Shown: positions 1 through 10,090 of the stretch, piece after piece
How positions within the stretch are numbered: the stretch's first letter is position 1
Layout: each line of letters begins with the position of its first letter
DNA from: Tupaia tana
Taxonomy: Eukaryota; Chordata; Mammalia; Scandentia; Tupaiidae
Assembly: GCA_026018925.1 (NCBI GenBank)
Contig: JAKSZU010000018.1
Span: forward strand, 5,054,920 to 5,118,919
DNA length: 64,000 nt
Direction of reading: 5' to 3'
Program-made: the position numbers and the translations under genes
Notes under the pieces: generated by a model
Database searches by the model: none
The model's input: only the letters and a program-made list of their open reading frames with translations
What the model was told of the DNA's origin: nothing

Positions 1-254
1 CTAACTCGCACATCCATTTGCATTCACTCTCTGTTTCAGATCCTGCCATGGGTTGCAAGTTCCCTCAAGATAAAACCCACATTCCTCAGTGTGGCCTACA
101 CAGTGCATCATAACCCAGCCGATACCTTCCCCTGCAGTTTCATTTCCTATCACAAGTCTGGTCTCCCTGTCATCCCTACAGTTCAGTCACATAAGACTGT
201 TGGAATTCCCTGGATAATTATATTTCATGCCCTTATTAGGACATTGATAATCTA
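1..254. other. no gene seen; unique or very old repeat DNA
   Basis: This is ordinary mixed-composition sequence ahead of the L1 fragment. A 66-codon frame (91-291) is open but resembles no protein I recognise, and its last part is simply the L1 region read out of frame. The CCTGCAGTTTCATTTCC-type wording is vaguely L2-like, but too weakly to assign. Confidence 0.4.
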
Positions 255-1010
255 TTCCATGAAATCCTGGAAGAAAACTTTTCAAACCTAGAGAGGCATT
301 CAAAGATCCAGACCCAAGAAATACATAGAACCCCAAATAGAATCAACCCAAGAAGATCCTCTCCAAGACATCTTATAGCCAGATTGACCAAAACCACAGA
401 CAAAGACAAGGTACTCAGACTGACAAGAGAGAAATGACAAGTTGCCTACAAAGGATATCCCATCAGGTTAATAGCAGACCTCTTATTGGAAACAATGCAA
501 GCAAGGAAAGAATGGCAAAATATATTCACAGTGTTGAGTGAAAAACAATTTCAACCAAGAATACTATACCCAGCAAGATTATCCTTCATATGGGAAGAGA
601 AGACAAGAACATTCTCAGATAAACAAAACCTGAAAGAATTTACCGACCCTAGACCAGTTCTTCAAGAAGTTCTGAAGAGAGTGTTGTATCAGGAAAACTA
701 AAGTTAGACACATAGAAATAAGAGTTAAAAAAACATCTAAAAAAAGGGCCAGCTTAATGGTAGGCACAAGTCCAGAGTTGGTTTTCTTCCAGAATTTAAA
801 CAGAAAACTTGGACCACAACAGAAGTTAGATTAAGTACATAAGACTGAGCTGATGAAATAGAATTTTATGGCTTTTGACTAAAATAGTACTGATCTTTTC
901 CTATGCTTTGTAGTCCAGAAATAAGAATTTTTGTCTTCTCTTGAATTGTCGACGGATCTAGGTAACTACTATTTGAACAGAATCCTAACCTGCTTCCTGG
1001 CTTTAAGTCT
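240..1010 (+). mobile_element. L1-family LINE fragment (ORF1 end plus 3' tail)
   Basis: The part at 258-701 encodes the C-terminal RNA-binding half of L1 ORF1p. It is followed by an A-rich, noncoding tail to about 1010. No reverse-transcriptase ORF2 follows, although in a normal L1 it begins shortly after ORF1. The copy is therefore either an L1 with ORF2 deleted or a HAL1-type half-L1 that naturally lacks ORF2. The 3' limit is uncertain because there is no clear A-tail or target-site duplication. Confidence 0.75.
258..701 (+). pseudogene. L1 ORF1p C-terminal domain, broken by one stop
   Basis: One frame is readable from 258 to the TAA at 699-701 and is interrupted only by a TGA at 435-437. 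Before the stop it carries EILEENFSNLER and SPRHLIARLTK. After it come YKGYPIRLIADL, ARKEWQNIF, QPRILYPARLSF and FSDKQNLKEF. These line up in order with the conserved blocks of mammalian L1 ORF1p (ENFPNLER, PRHIIVRFTK, KGKPIRLTADLS, ARREW, QPRI-YPAKLSF, DKQ). In an intact L1 this domain binds RNA and acts as a chaperone in the retrotransposition particle. The N-terminal coiled coil is absent here. With the stop and no ORF2, the copy cannot be autonomous. The identification rests on motif order and is strong; HAL1 versus L1 is unresolved. Confidence 0.85.
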
Positions 1011-1373
1011 TAAACAAAGTTCTCTTAACATTTTAAAAATTTTAATTTATTAAGTTAAAACTGCCTTTCTTGAAATTAAAAAACACATAAAAAATACCTA
1101 TTTAATGACCACAGTAAGCTATATAGTCTCAGCTAGGTACTATTTTATAGTATATTCATTCTACTCACAGTTTCATGCCTAAAGTCAAACGTTTACAGAT
1201 ATTTATATACCAGCTGAACTTGCTATTGAAAGTAGTTAGATCAATTAAGAGATTTTGTTAATAAAATGTGGGAGAAAAAAAAGGAATGAAAAGCAACTGC
1301 AGATACCAGAGATAAGAGTGGGAGGAGGTTGAGGCTGGGATATGGCAAAAGGTGAGAAATGGGGGTGGGGGGG

Positions 1374-1414
<41 letters not shown>
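1374..1414. repeat. (CA)n microsatellite with short TA tail
   Basis: About 17 uninterrupted CA units run into TATATAT. A G-rich run (GGGGGTGGGGGGG) lies directly upstream. The two small frames crossing it on either strand (His-Thr and Cys-Val runs) are products of the repeat. Confidence 0.95.
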
Positions 1415-1415
<1 letters not shown>

Positions 1416-2579
1416 GAAACAAGAAATGAAAAATTATTTGTGTTGATAACGTGTATGACTAAGCCACTATACAGTGTTTTCTGGATGGGAAACTGCATCT
1501 TGTATGCTGTTTTGATGTTCAGTGAACGAATACAAAAGAATATAAAAATAAAATACTAAATAAAAACAAAAAATAAATTAAAAAATTATATTTCATGCCT
1601 GAATGCCATTGCACTTCTAGGGATGCCCCCCCCCCCCCCATCCTTAACACTTAGAAACTAGAGACAATCCTATCCACCCTAGAACACTGGCCTTGGAAAG
1701 CCTGATGATTGTGGAGGCTGGTACCTCATCATGCTCCTCTAAGTCCATGATGAGAATCCTGTCCATCTGAGCCCACCATGAGAATCCCATGCCCCTGCTA
1801 AGGTCTGGTTTAAGAGTATGAAGTTGACTTAATACTGGCCTGTGCTAAAAAGTAGGTAAGGGGTTCCCCTTCCCCTCCTCCTCATCTCAAAAAAAGACAG
1901 ACAAAAAAAGATACGCCCTGGGTCTCTGATGTCATCATGTTGATGATTGCTGGGGCCATCTCAACACTGAACAAGAGCTACTATCAGACTGGGAATGACA
2001 GTGGCCACAATAGATCAGAAGGATAAAAAGAACCGGAGACCTTGATGAGATTTTTGTGCCACTGTAGTGACTGCACCTGGGAGACTGCCCTTCTTCTGAC
2101 CTCCCAGTTTGATGAAATTTCTTTTCTCACTTACGTTTAGATCAGTTTGAGTTAGAAAATTTCTATTACTTGAAGCTAAAGCATCCTCAGTCTGTCGCCT
2201 TCCCAGACTTTCTGCTCTCACCAAGGCTTGGCTCAGCACTCCCCGTGCTTCCCCCACCCCTTTACCTCTCACGACATTTATTTCATAATACTGTTGACTC
2301 GTCTGACTCCATTAGACTATACACCTCCTAACAGCAGGGACTATGATCTTATTAATCTCTCCTCTTCTTGTTCCTGGTAAATAGCAGATGTTTGTAACAT
2401 TTTACAAAATTGACTGTGCTGAATAGCTCTGAATTAAGGGATAAGAATTGGGAGAAAATTCATGTTGTGTCTTTTCTTATACTTACTTATTTTCTGGTAT
2501 ATAAGGAGACTTGTTTATGCAGTATGAAAAATGCCTTCTTGATTAAAAGTTGAGTGTTGGTAATGTTAGGAGCCAGATT
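1415..2579. other. no gene seen; possible L2 tail at 2285-2400
   Basis: Contains a 14-base C run at 1626-1639 and otherwise unassigned sequence. At 2285-2400 the order of ACACCTCCTAACAGCAGGGACTATGATCTT-type wording, then CTGGTAAATAGCAGATG, resembles the 3' end of L2 read on the plus strand, but it is degenerate. No splice-framed coding potential is visible. Confidence 0.4.
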
Positions 2580-2765
2580 CAACTAATATTTATAGAGCAT
2601 CTATTCTGTGCCAAGAACTTCTACACATTTTCCTTGATTTGATTGTCACGGCATTGCCTATAGAGTCATATTACATTTCCCTTTCACAGATTTAGAAAAT
2701 TAAGGCAAGAAGAGGTTAAAAATAACCGGTGAGGAATGAGCACTGAGTCAGTAGAAGCTGAGCAA
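2580..2765 (-). mobile_element. MIR SINE
   Basis: Reads as the reverse complement of MIR: TAGAGCATCTATTCTGTGCC, a TTGATTGTCACGG segment, then TTTCACAGATTTAGAAAATTAAGGCAAG leading to AGAGGTTAAA. These correspond to the MIR core and tRNA-proximal region in order. It is ancient and heavily diverged. Confidence 0.7.
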
Positions 2766-3273
2766 AAACATGAGGGCTTTGTCCTTAGGTTCACAGCATT
2801 CTCTATGACGTCATGCGGTCATTAGCTATCGACTCTGAACACGCTTCTCTGCCCGGGAGCCAAGCTGAGCATTCCGCGTGATATCCTGACACAACCATGG
2901 GAGGTAGGGCCTGCTCTCACCCTCGTCTTCCACGAAAGCAATGTAAGCAGTGGACAGGCTTGAATTTTAACCCTAGCATATTTTCCTTCAGATCCATAGA
3001 GGCCAGAAGGCAGTGAGAGACCGGAAGTAAATGCAAATATACAAACAGGTATAAATACAAAAATGAACTTCCAAGGTGGGGATTGTGATGACTCTTCATG
3101 AAGCCGCCCTATGCACCAGAGGACCCCTCTTTCCTAAGTCAGAGGAGAAGACCTGGCTCTGGTCGGGCCCTCCTTGGTCCCTCTGCCTTTCACCGTTCCC
3201 CCACAAGCCTTCTCTGTAACATCTAGACAGCCCTGGCCCATGTGGCAGTCACATAGGAACAAAATCTCAGTAA
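2766..3273. other. no gene seen
   Basis: Unassigned sequence with several CpGs and a run of small antisense frames that look like chance. I see no repeat family I can name and no coding signature. Confidence 0.4.
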
Positions 3274-3535
3274 TGGGGACCAGCAGATGGCAACATGGTT
3301 ATACACCACTGGAATTCCATGTAGTCGACCAAGGTTTGAGTCCCGGACCCACTGGCCTGAAACTCATGCCAAGCACGTGGGCAGGTGTGCCTAAAATCCC
3401 TAGAGGAGAAGGGAAGAGAGGGGATTGCAGTGTTGCCATCTCCTCGGGGGTGATTTCTCACTTTCTATCTCTCTGGAGAGCACACGCACCCTGTAGCAAA
3501 AATCCTTTTCTAAAAAAAAAGGAAAAAAGAAAAGC
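3274..3535 (+). mobile_element. tRNA-headed SINE, long type
   Basis: Begins GGGGACCAGCAGATGGC and has a B-box match GGTTTGAGTCC about 55 bp in. It continues through the GGAGAAGGGA..GGGATTGCAG block, GGGGGTGATTTCTCAC, the CT-rich part and CCCTGTAGCAAAAATCC to an A-rich tail. It is moderately diverged from the family, including a one-off change in the A-box region. The 123-codon frame here is an artefact of the SINE. Confidence 0.9.
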
Positions 3536-3989
3536 TCAGGAATGATGAGCACCATAGTTGAACAGGATGCTAGACAGACCCAGCATGACACAACGGAGCA
3601 GGGAAAATTTCTGAGCAGGAGGCAGAGGGCATACATGTACAGTAGTTGCCAATGGTTCTGAGAAAACCCCCAAGTCATGTGTATCAGATCAACGTGGATG
3701 ATCGAATGCCCATGGCATGACATCAGAGTACCCGTGCCACTCAGTGGAGGGAACCACCTCTGTTCCCTCTCTTTCAGCCACATCTTCAACAAACCCTCTC
3801 AGTTAGCTCTGTGTAGTGTTCCTCCCTAGGAATGCTAAAACATCACATTGTAGTCGAGTGTGCAGATATTAAGGGTGCAGTTGGTGCTTTTTAAATATGT
3901 AAACATTTAACATTTCCATCGATTGTAAGCTCTTTAAAGTTTGCAATCATATTATGTGTTTGTTGAGGGGTAAAGGACGTCGGGTTTTC
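3536..3989. other. no gene seen
   Basis: Unassigned unique sequence. An antisense 130-codon frame (3400-3792) starts in the SINE tail region and has no recognisable domain, so I do not count it as a gene. Confidence 0.4.
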
Positions 3990-4172
3990 ACATATTTCAG
4001 ACAGTGTCTTGCGGTGTTGTGATCCTCCTGCCGCAGGCTCCTACGTAGCTGGAACTATAGTTGTGCACTACCATTCTTGGCTTCCTACGGTGGGCTGGGA
4101 ATGAAACCCGGGCCTCCTGTATAGCCGCATCCTGCTTGAGCAGCAAAATCCGGCACACACCACCAGAGTTGG
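3990..4172 (-). mobile_element. composite SINE: ID-like tRNA part fused to 7SL (Alu/B1)-like part
   Basis: On the minus strand, the 4135-4085 part reads like an ID or tRNA-Ala-type head, with GGCCCGGGTTTCATTCCCAG covering the B-box and T-arm area. It is followed at 4080-4010 by a 7SL/Alu-type right part: TAGTTCCAGCTACGTAGGAG then GCGGCAGGAGGATCACAACAC. tRNA-7SL fusions of this kind are known in squirrel-type rodents and tree shrews. Boundaries are approximate, and a younger SINE sits directly next to it. Confidence 0.65.
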
Positions 4173-4185
4173 GCTTGCATCATAT

Positions 4186-4188
4186 ATG

Positions 4189-4237
<49 letters not shown>

Positions 4238-4487
4238 GAGAGATTTTCGCTATAGGGTGCGTGCGCTCGCCAGACAGGCAGAGAGAGACATAGAGACAGA
4301 AAGCGAGAAATCACCCCCCAGGGGGGATGGCCACTCTGCAATCCCTTCTCCTCCATTCTCCTCTCGGGATCTTGGGCACGCACGCACACGCGCCCGGTGT
4401 GTTTTAAGCCACCCGGTCCGGGACGCGAACCGCGGTCCACTACGTGGGAGTCCAGTGACATATTCATTACGCCAACTGCTGGTTCCC
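4186..4487 (-). mobile_element. tRNA-headed SINE, long type, with target-site duplication
   Basis: Read on the minus strand it runs from GGGAACCAGCAGTTGGCG (near 4487) to an A-tail seen here as T at 4206-4236, with an AT microsatellite grown at the tail end. The B box is intact as GGTTCGCGTCC on the minus strand. GCATCATAT occurs at 4177-4185 and 4488-4496 as a direct target-site duplication. It is CpG-rich and therefore a young copy. Confidence 0.92.
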
Positions 4488-4895
4488 GCATCATATTTTT
4501 TGCGGGATTATTTGATTAATACCTCATCCTTCTAGATGCCAGTTTCTGAGAGAGCAAATCATGTCAATTTTGTTCAAATCGTGCCCTAGTACGTGGTCCA
4601 ATAAAGTGCCAAGCACATAATACTTGCTTATATGTGTTTGTTAAACCAGCATGTAAATTGGGAGTAAGTTGTAGCCAGTCCAATTGGTAACATGTCAAGG
4701 CTCAACTTATCCATCTTTAAATTTGACATACATCTTCTAGTCCTACTTCCTAGTATTGAGTAAATCGCACACTGATATAAAAGTGTGTGCTGTAAGCTGT
4801 GAAACCCCATACTAGTAATATTTACTGTGCATATTTATCAGATGTAAATATTTTAACTTATTTCTTCATGTCCCTAAACAATGAGTCAAGATGTG

Positions 4896-4982
4896 GAGTC
4901 CCATGAATTTTGAAGAGTTCCTTCTGCTGAATGGCATTTTCTGAATTAACCGTTTGGTCAGTTGCTCTGGTTTTATCACTAC
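4896..4982 (+). repeat. left copy of a diverged direct repeat flanking an MLT1-like LTR
   Basis: CCATGAATTTT, TGGCATTTTC, TTTGGTCAGT and GGTTTTAT occur here in order and recur with similar spacing at 5555-5642, on the other side of the LTR. It is too long and too diverged to be the LTR's target-site duplication. I cannot name the unit. Confidence 0.45.
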
Positions 4983-5034
4983 CTAAAAGCTCTCTGAGAG
5001 TAGCATAATTTTAAAGACAGCCTTTAGTGATCCC

Positions 5035-5551
5035 TGCTTCCTGGTACTTATGTACTTAAAGAATCCCTTTTCCTTGAGTAAGGGCTAAAACTAGTGACTT
5101 GCTTCTAATGAATAGAATGTGGCCAAAGTAATGAGATGCACTCTTATAATTAGGTTTCAAAGGACCGTGACTTCCATCTTACCAGCATGCTCTCTGCTGC
5201 CTTATCTCCTTGTACACTTCGATGAAGGAAGCTACCACAGGCTCACCCACATAGAAAGCAATAGAGGGTAACCTCTAGCCAGCACTCGGTAAGGAAAGGC
5301 CCTCAGTCTCACAGTCTACAGAATAACTCAATTATGCCAACAAGTGACTTTGGGGACAGACATTTCCCCTTTAAGCTTGACATAACTACAGCCTCAGCCA
5401 ATACCTGAAATTCAGTCTGAGGGAAACCCCAAAGCAGAGATAAGCCACGCCCAGATTCCTGATCTAAAGAAGCTGTAAGTTAATCATCTTGTGTTGTTTT
5501 AAGCCACTAAATGTTAGGATAATTTGTTATGCAGCAGTAGCTAACTAATAC
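5035..5551 (+). mobile_element. MLT1-like LTR (MaLR, ERVL-type relic)
   Basis: The order of segments matches MLT1 LTRs: CTTTTCCTTGAGTAAGGGC, GTGACTTGCTTCTAATGAAT, ACTTCCATCTTACCAGCA, GAGGCCCTCAGTCTCAC-type wording, CCACGCCCAGATTCCTGA and TGTGTTGTTTTAAGCCACTA. It ends TTATGCAGCAGTAGCTAACT. Only the LTR is present, with no internal gag or pol reading, so it is either a solitary LTR or one end of a decayed element. It is a non-coding fossil. Confidence 0.85.
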
Positions 5552-5554
5552 AAT

Positions 5555-5642
5555 TTCCATGAATTTTCAGCACTTCATATTATAGTAATAGTGACTGGCA
5601 TTTTCCAAGTTAGTCTTTTTGGTCAGTGATTTGGTTTTATTA
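5555..5642 (+). repeat. right copy of the diverged direct repeat flanking the LTR
   Basis: Partner of 4896-4982. The same block order is seen: CCATGAATTTT, CTGGCATTTTCC, TTTTGGTCAGT and GGTTTTATTA. A few indels separate the copies. Confidence 0.45.
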
Positions 5643-6039
5643 GTCTATAATATCAATAAGAGTTGGATAATAGGTGCTTTAATCAACTCTAAATAAAGCC
5701 AGGATCTCAAAAAGCACTGACACACAGGAGGAGTTCGTTACATTTTTGAGGAATGAACAATAGGTAATGACGCAAGAAGATCTCTAGTGACGCTGAATGA
5801 CACACTAAGGAAAAGAAGGTGAGCGATGGGGACCTGAGGGGGAGGATGGTGACTCAACAGAGAATGAAAATAGCAAGAGCGTATGCGCTGTGGCCATCTA
5901 CGACATCTACTGGGCTGTCACACGAGCCAGGAAGGTTAAGGTGGGGCGGTGCCATCTTTATGTTCTTTCCCTTTATGATCTTTTTGCAGATTCATCCTTT
6001 TTTTTTTTTAATTTCATGGCCTAAAGTGCAAACTTAAAC

Positions 6040-6400
6040 AACCCAAACATCCAAAATAATGGAATAATAAAACAAAGAGGAACATCCACACTGGTGTACT
6101 CTGTAGTCATTAAAAAGTGATGATCTACATGACTTGGGAAGATATCATCTCCATTCAGATGGGATAAAACAGGTTACAAAACCGTGTGTATTGCATGGTT
6201 CCATTTTGGTAAAATTATGTGCATATTTACATACTAAAAAAGGTCTGGCAGAAGATAAACGAACATCGGGTTATCTTTTGGTGGCGGAACTTATCAGTGA
6301 TTTTCACCCTTTTTATACTTTCAGTAGTTTCTAATTTTTTAAACAAGTATGCATTACTTTTACACACAGAAACAGTAAAGGTTATATAAATTTATTGCAA
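6040..6400 (+). mobile_element. L1M-type 3' end fragment
   Basis: CATCCAAAATAATGGAATAA, AACAGGTTACAAAACCGTGT, TGGTTCCATTTTGGTAAAAT, AAAAAAGGTCTGG, TTATCTTTTGGTGG and TTTTTATACTTTCAGTAG follow the order seen in old mammalian L1 3' ends. There is no ORF. Confidence 0.65.
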
Positions 6401-6793
6401 AATACATAAAACAGGGAAGATGCTCTAAAGATAACACTTTTCTGTTAATACCGTTATTGGAAAAGACATCACACTGTGTAGACTAAGAGTCCCCACCACT
6501 CTTCTTGTTTTAATGAGCACTGAGCTCAGACATTCTCATGCAGTCCTCAAGGAAACAGGACGCTTCTGGGTTTTATGCTGGGCCATCTGAGACCCTGAAC
6601 CTTAGACCCTTCCAGATCCACATGTTAGCCAGCAGCCCTCAGTGTCACTGCTGGTTTAAGAGTTTTCAGAGGAGATCTAGTTAGTCCATATTAGCTGCCT
6701 TTAAAGAGAAACTTGCTTTTAAGGGTTTTTTAAGTGCTCAGGAAGCTTGGCTTTAACTCTAAACCAATGACTCTTATAATTCTTATGATTCTC

Positions 6794-7003
6794 AGAAAGA
6801 CAGAGAGGGAGAAAGCACTGCCCCTCCCCCCAATTCAGGTATAGTCATGCCACAATCTCTTCTCCATTTCTCCATCCTGACAGGATTTGGGGAAGACATA
6901 TGCGTGCCCAGGATGTTTTTCAAGTCACTGGGGCCGGAATTCAAACCACAATTGGCCATGTGAGATATGGCTCCTCTAACCACCAGGCGACAGGGCCAGA
7001 CCA
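6794..7003 (-). mobile_element. tRNA-headed SINE, old divergent copy
   Basis: On the minus strand it begins TGGTCTGGCCCTGTCGCCTGG and reads through a decayed B box (GTTTGAATTCC). The middle is recognisable as CATATGTCTTCCCCAAATCC and GAGAAGATTGTGGC. The tail is lost. It is clearly related to the long SINE type, but its wording in the head differs, so it is probably an older subfamily. Confidence 0.65.
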
Positions 7004-7608
7004 ATAAGTAATAGTTTTATTTGCATTGATACCTCCCATCATCTTCTTTCTTGTTTTCACCAATGGTACAGATCAGAATAGAGAAAGAGTGGTCTGGATC
7101 TCACTATGAAACAGTTTCAAACTTGAATGTCCTTCAGTAAGTCTATTTACTCCATTCCTTTGGTCATCTGTTCATTTATTCTCTCACAGAATATATATTA
7201 TGCATTTATGTGCCAAGTATTGTTCAGACTGAAACCCTCTCTGACACCAAAATCTCCTTGACTGCTTGAAGTATGTCAAGTTCTACTTGGCTGACAGCCT
7301 GGAGTATATTATATATCAAGGACTCTCTCCAACATGTTGGCAAAGATAAGCGAGTTCAAAAACCACCGAAAATAGTGCCTGGCATCGAGCAGGCATTCAA
7401 AAAGTGTTCAGTGGAAAGCAGAGCATGATGGCACACAGGAGAAAGGTTCAAAATATCAGAGAACAGCATTACTGACATTCATCCCTCCTGCCCAACTCCC
7501 TGCTCCCGTTCACACCTCCCTTACCTCTTGTCTGTACTGCAGCAATGGAAATAGCTCTAAGACCTAGGCAGCCCTCTCTCTTTCATTCTTCCTCCTCCTC
7601 CTTCTTCT

Positions 7609-7779
7609 TTTAAGAATTAATTATTTATTTAATTTCATGTTTAATTATTGCTTTTTTAATTTGACCAGAGAGAAATGTGAGAGAGAAAGAGAAAAGGCAA
7701 ACCTCCAGATCCAAGACTTGAACCACTGTTGGCCACGTGGGAGTCCAGAGCCTTAACTACCATGCCATCTGCTGGTCCC
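7609..7779 (-). mobile_element. tRNA-headed SINE, short type
   Basis: On the minus strand it starts GGGACCAGCAGATGGCATGG, has the TTCAAGTCTTGG B-box region, then jumps to CTTTTCTCTTTCTCTCTCAC. It ends in the AATTAAAAAAGCAATAATTA-type AT-rich tail that marks this short form. The GTGCGTG and GGAGAAGGGATTG middle of the long type is absent. Confidence 0.8.
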
Positions 7780-9030
7780 TCATTCCATCTTTTAAAGAGC
7801 AATTCCAAAATGCCTATCTGATTTCATTGCTTCTTTCTTTAGAAAGTCTCTAGTGTCGCCCTATTTTCTCCAGTAACTGTTCTCTGTCTATGGAACCTTC
7901 TGGTCCATTCCCAAACTGGATTCCATCATGAAGAAAGCACAAAACACCTTTTTCCCTAGAACGATGTACATTCATGTTATTGGGCCTAAGGGCAAGTTTC
8001 TACTATATTAGACAGCGGGAGTAAGTTGCAGACTATCCATGTTACAGTAAGGTTGGTGGGAGGACGTGTCCTTACAGAATCATGCCCCTCCCCATGAAAA
8101 GCGGGAGCTCCTCCGGGATGGCTGAGATCCACCCAGGGTGTGTGCCTCTCCTTCTAACTATAGCCTGCGGCCAGGTGGGCAAACGGCTGCACACAGACAT
8201 CACTGGTAGATCACCGCAGTCTCCAGCTTTCCTATTGTCCTATCTAACGCCCTCCTCCCTTTCCTTAAACCGTGCTCCTTACTCCTCAGGCTTATTATCC
8301 CCACCGTGAACTCTGATGACTGATACTATTTGGGGGCACTTATCTTCTGTCACTGACCACAGACTACACCTGCAGGCTGTGCCTCCCGTCTGACCTGGGG
8401 TGGGTTACAGAACATCAGTGTGACTAGTGGTCTCATCTATGATAGAAGTACAATGGAAGTCATAGAAAAATCATGAAAATCAAAAGGAGAAAGGCAATTG
8501 AGGGGAGAGAAACACAAAGAAGAGAAGGAAAAGGATATCGGATATTTTGATACTATGGTCTTATGCAAAAACTAAAAACATCTCCACTGAAAAAAGAACA
8601 CTAAGGAGGTGTGAAAGCACTGGTCAAAGAAATTCACCCCATGAATTGGGTCATCTGCACTTCGAGGGGTGTAGAAGCTTCTGCAACAGAGCAGTTTCAT
8701 TCTATGACCAGAGTTGAGTTTTCTTAAAGATTCATAGACTCGGCCAGACCCAGCTTTGTCTCAGTTAAAGAACGTTTCTCAGCAGGGGGCAGAGGCTGTA
8801 CTTGGGGTCCTGGCTGCTGTGGCCCGGCTCTGCTGCTCGGGCTCTGATTCTCTCGTCTTGCCTGACCATGGGGATGGCAGCCACACCTACATGCAGCGTC
8901 ATTAGACAAGTGCAGGCTGAGAGCCGAGCACAAGTCCTGGCAAACACTAAGCCTCTAGAACTGGTGCCTGCTCCTGCTAGTACTGACAGGAGTTCTCTCA
9001 GCTGGAAAGGAATTGTAGATGAGAAATTTT
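7780..9030. other. no gene seen
   Basis: Unassigned sequence. A 75-codon plus frame (8082-8309) and overlapping antisense frames (8724-9106) have no recognisable domain or splice context. GC content rises around 8760-8960 without forming a CpG island. Confidence 0.4.
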
Positions 9031-9283
9031 TTTTGAGATAGATTTTTGCTATAGGGCCGTGTGCACACGAAGAGACAAACAGAAACAGAAAGTGATAAAT
9101 CACCACCCCACAGGGGGGATGGCCACGCTATAATCCCTTCTCCTCCATTCTTCTCTTGGTATTTTTAGCACACACACATACACGTGGCCGGTGTGAGTTT
9201 TAAGCCAGCGGGTCTGGGACTTGAACTATAGTCGACTATGCGGGAGTCCAGCAACATAACAACTACACCATCTGCTGGTCCCA
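9031..9283 (-). mobile_element. tRNA-headed SINE, long type
   Basis: On the minus strand it runs from GGGACCAGCAGATGGTGTAG near 9283 through the B-box region (AGTTCAAGTCC) and GGAGAAGGGATTATAGC to GCTATAGCAAAAATC and a short tail. It has several small changes. A clear target-site duplication is not visible. Confidence 0.9.
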
Positions 9284-9839
9284 TGAAATCTTTTAAGATC
9301 ACCTAAGCCTTTTTGTTTTTAATACTTTGCAACTCAGCTTATGACTAAAATTTGGCTTCTCGTGCAGCTTTACCTGCAGAGAAAGAACATATTGACACAC
9401 ACACACATGAATACCTAATCCGGCCAGTAATCATACTTCTCACCACAGATTAATACGTTAGCATCTGACTTACACATTCATCTCTCGTGAGTTCGATCAG
9501 TAAAAGCCCATCTCCAAGGTACAAGTCAGTTCTGGATATTGACACTGAGTCAGTATGATGAGTCTATGAAGAGGACATTGTTGTCAACACAGATAAGGAC
9601 TTGGTTGTACCAAAGCAACTGTCCTTGCCCAGATGACAAGCAGCGAAAGCAGGCAATAACCAGGAATCCGCACTCCTTTTTCCCAACGACGAGGCTGCTT
9701 TATTCACTGTTTTCCGCACTTGTATTTTCTCTGGAATTAGAGTGAGCATCCCAGAAGACATGGGAAGTCAAAGGTCTATGTATGTTTATCCCCTAACATG
9801 ATAAACATTCAAGAAAGCTTCCTGGTGAAAACAACTTCA

Positions 9840-10090
9840 CGGGCCCCACCTGGTGACAGTCAGTAGTGAAATGGATTGCCACGCTACAGGCCCCATGGCC
9901 AGCTGTGAGACTGGATCCTGGAATCAGCGTGAAAACATTCACGGGGGCGGTGAGTGTCAGCCTGAGATTCCCCAAACCTGGAGGACCAGGGAAAGGAGAC
10001 CAAGGTGTGACGAGACCAGGAGGGTGTTTCGCCCATGTTCTCTCTCTGATGTGCATGCACGTGCTCACTATCATGAATAAAATAAATGAA
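9840..10090 (+). mobile_element. possible degenerate tRNA-SINE
   Basis: GGGCCCCACCTGGTGACAGT at the start, GGGAAAGGAGACCAAGGTGTGA in the middle and TTCTCTCTCTGATGTGCATG near the end give the right layout for the window's SINE. It is too diverged to be certain. Small frames on both strands here (9793-10120) follow the element and are not genes. Confidence 0.35.
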
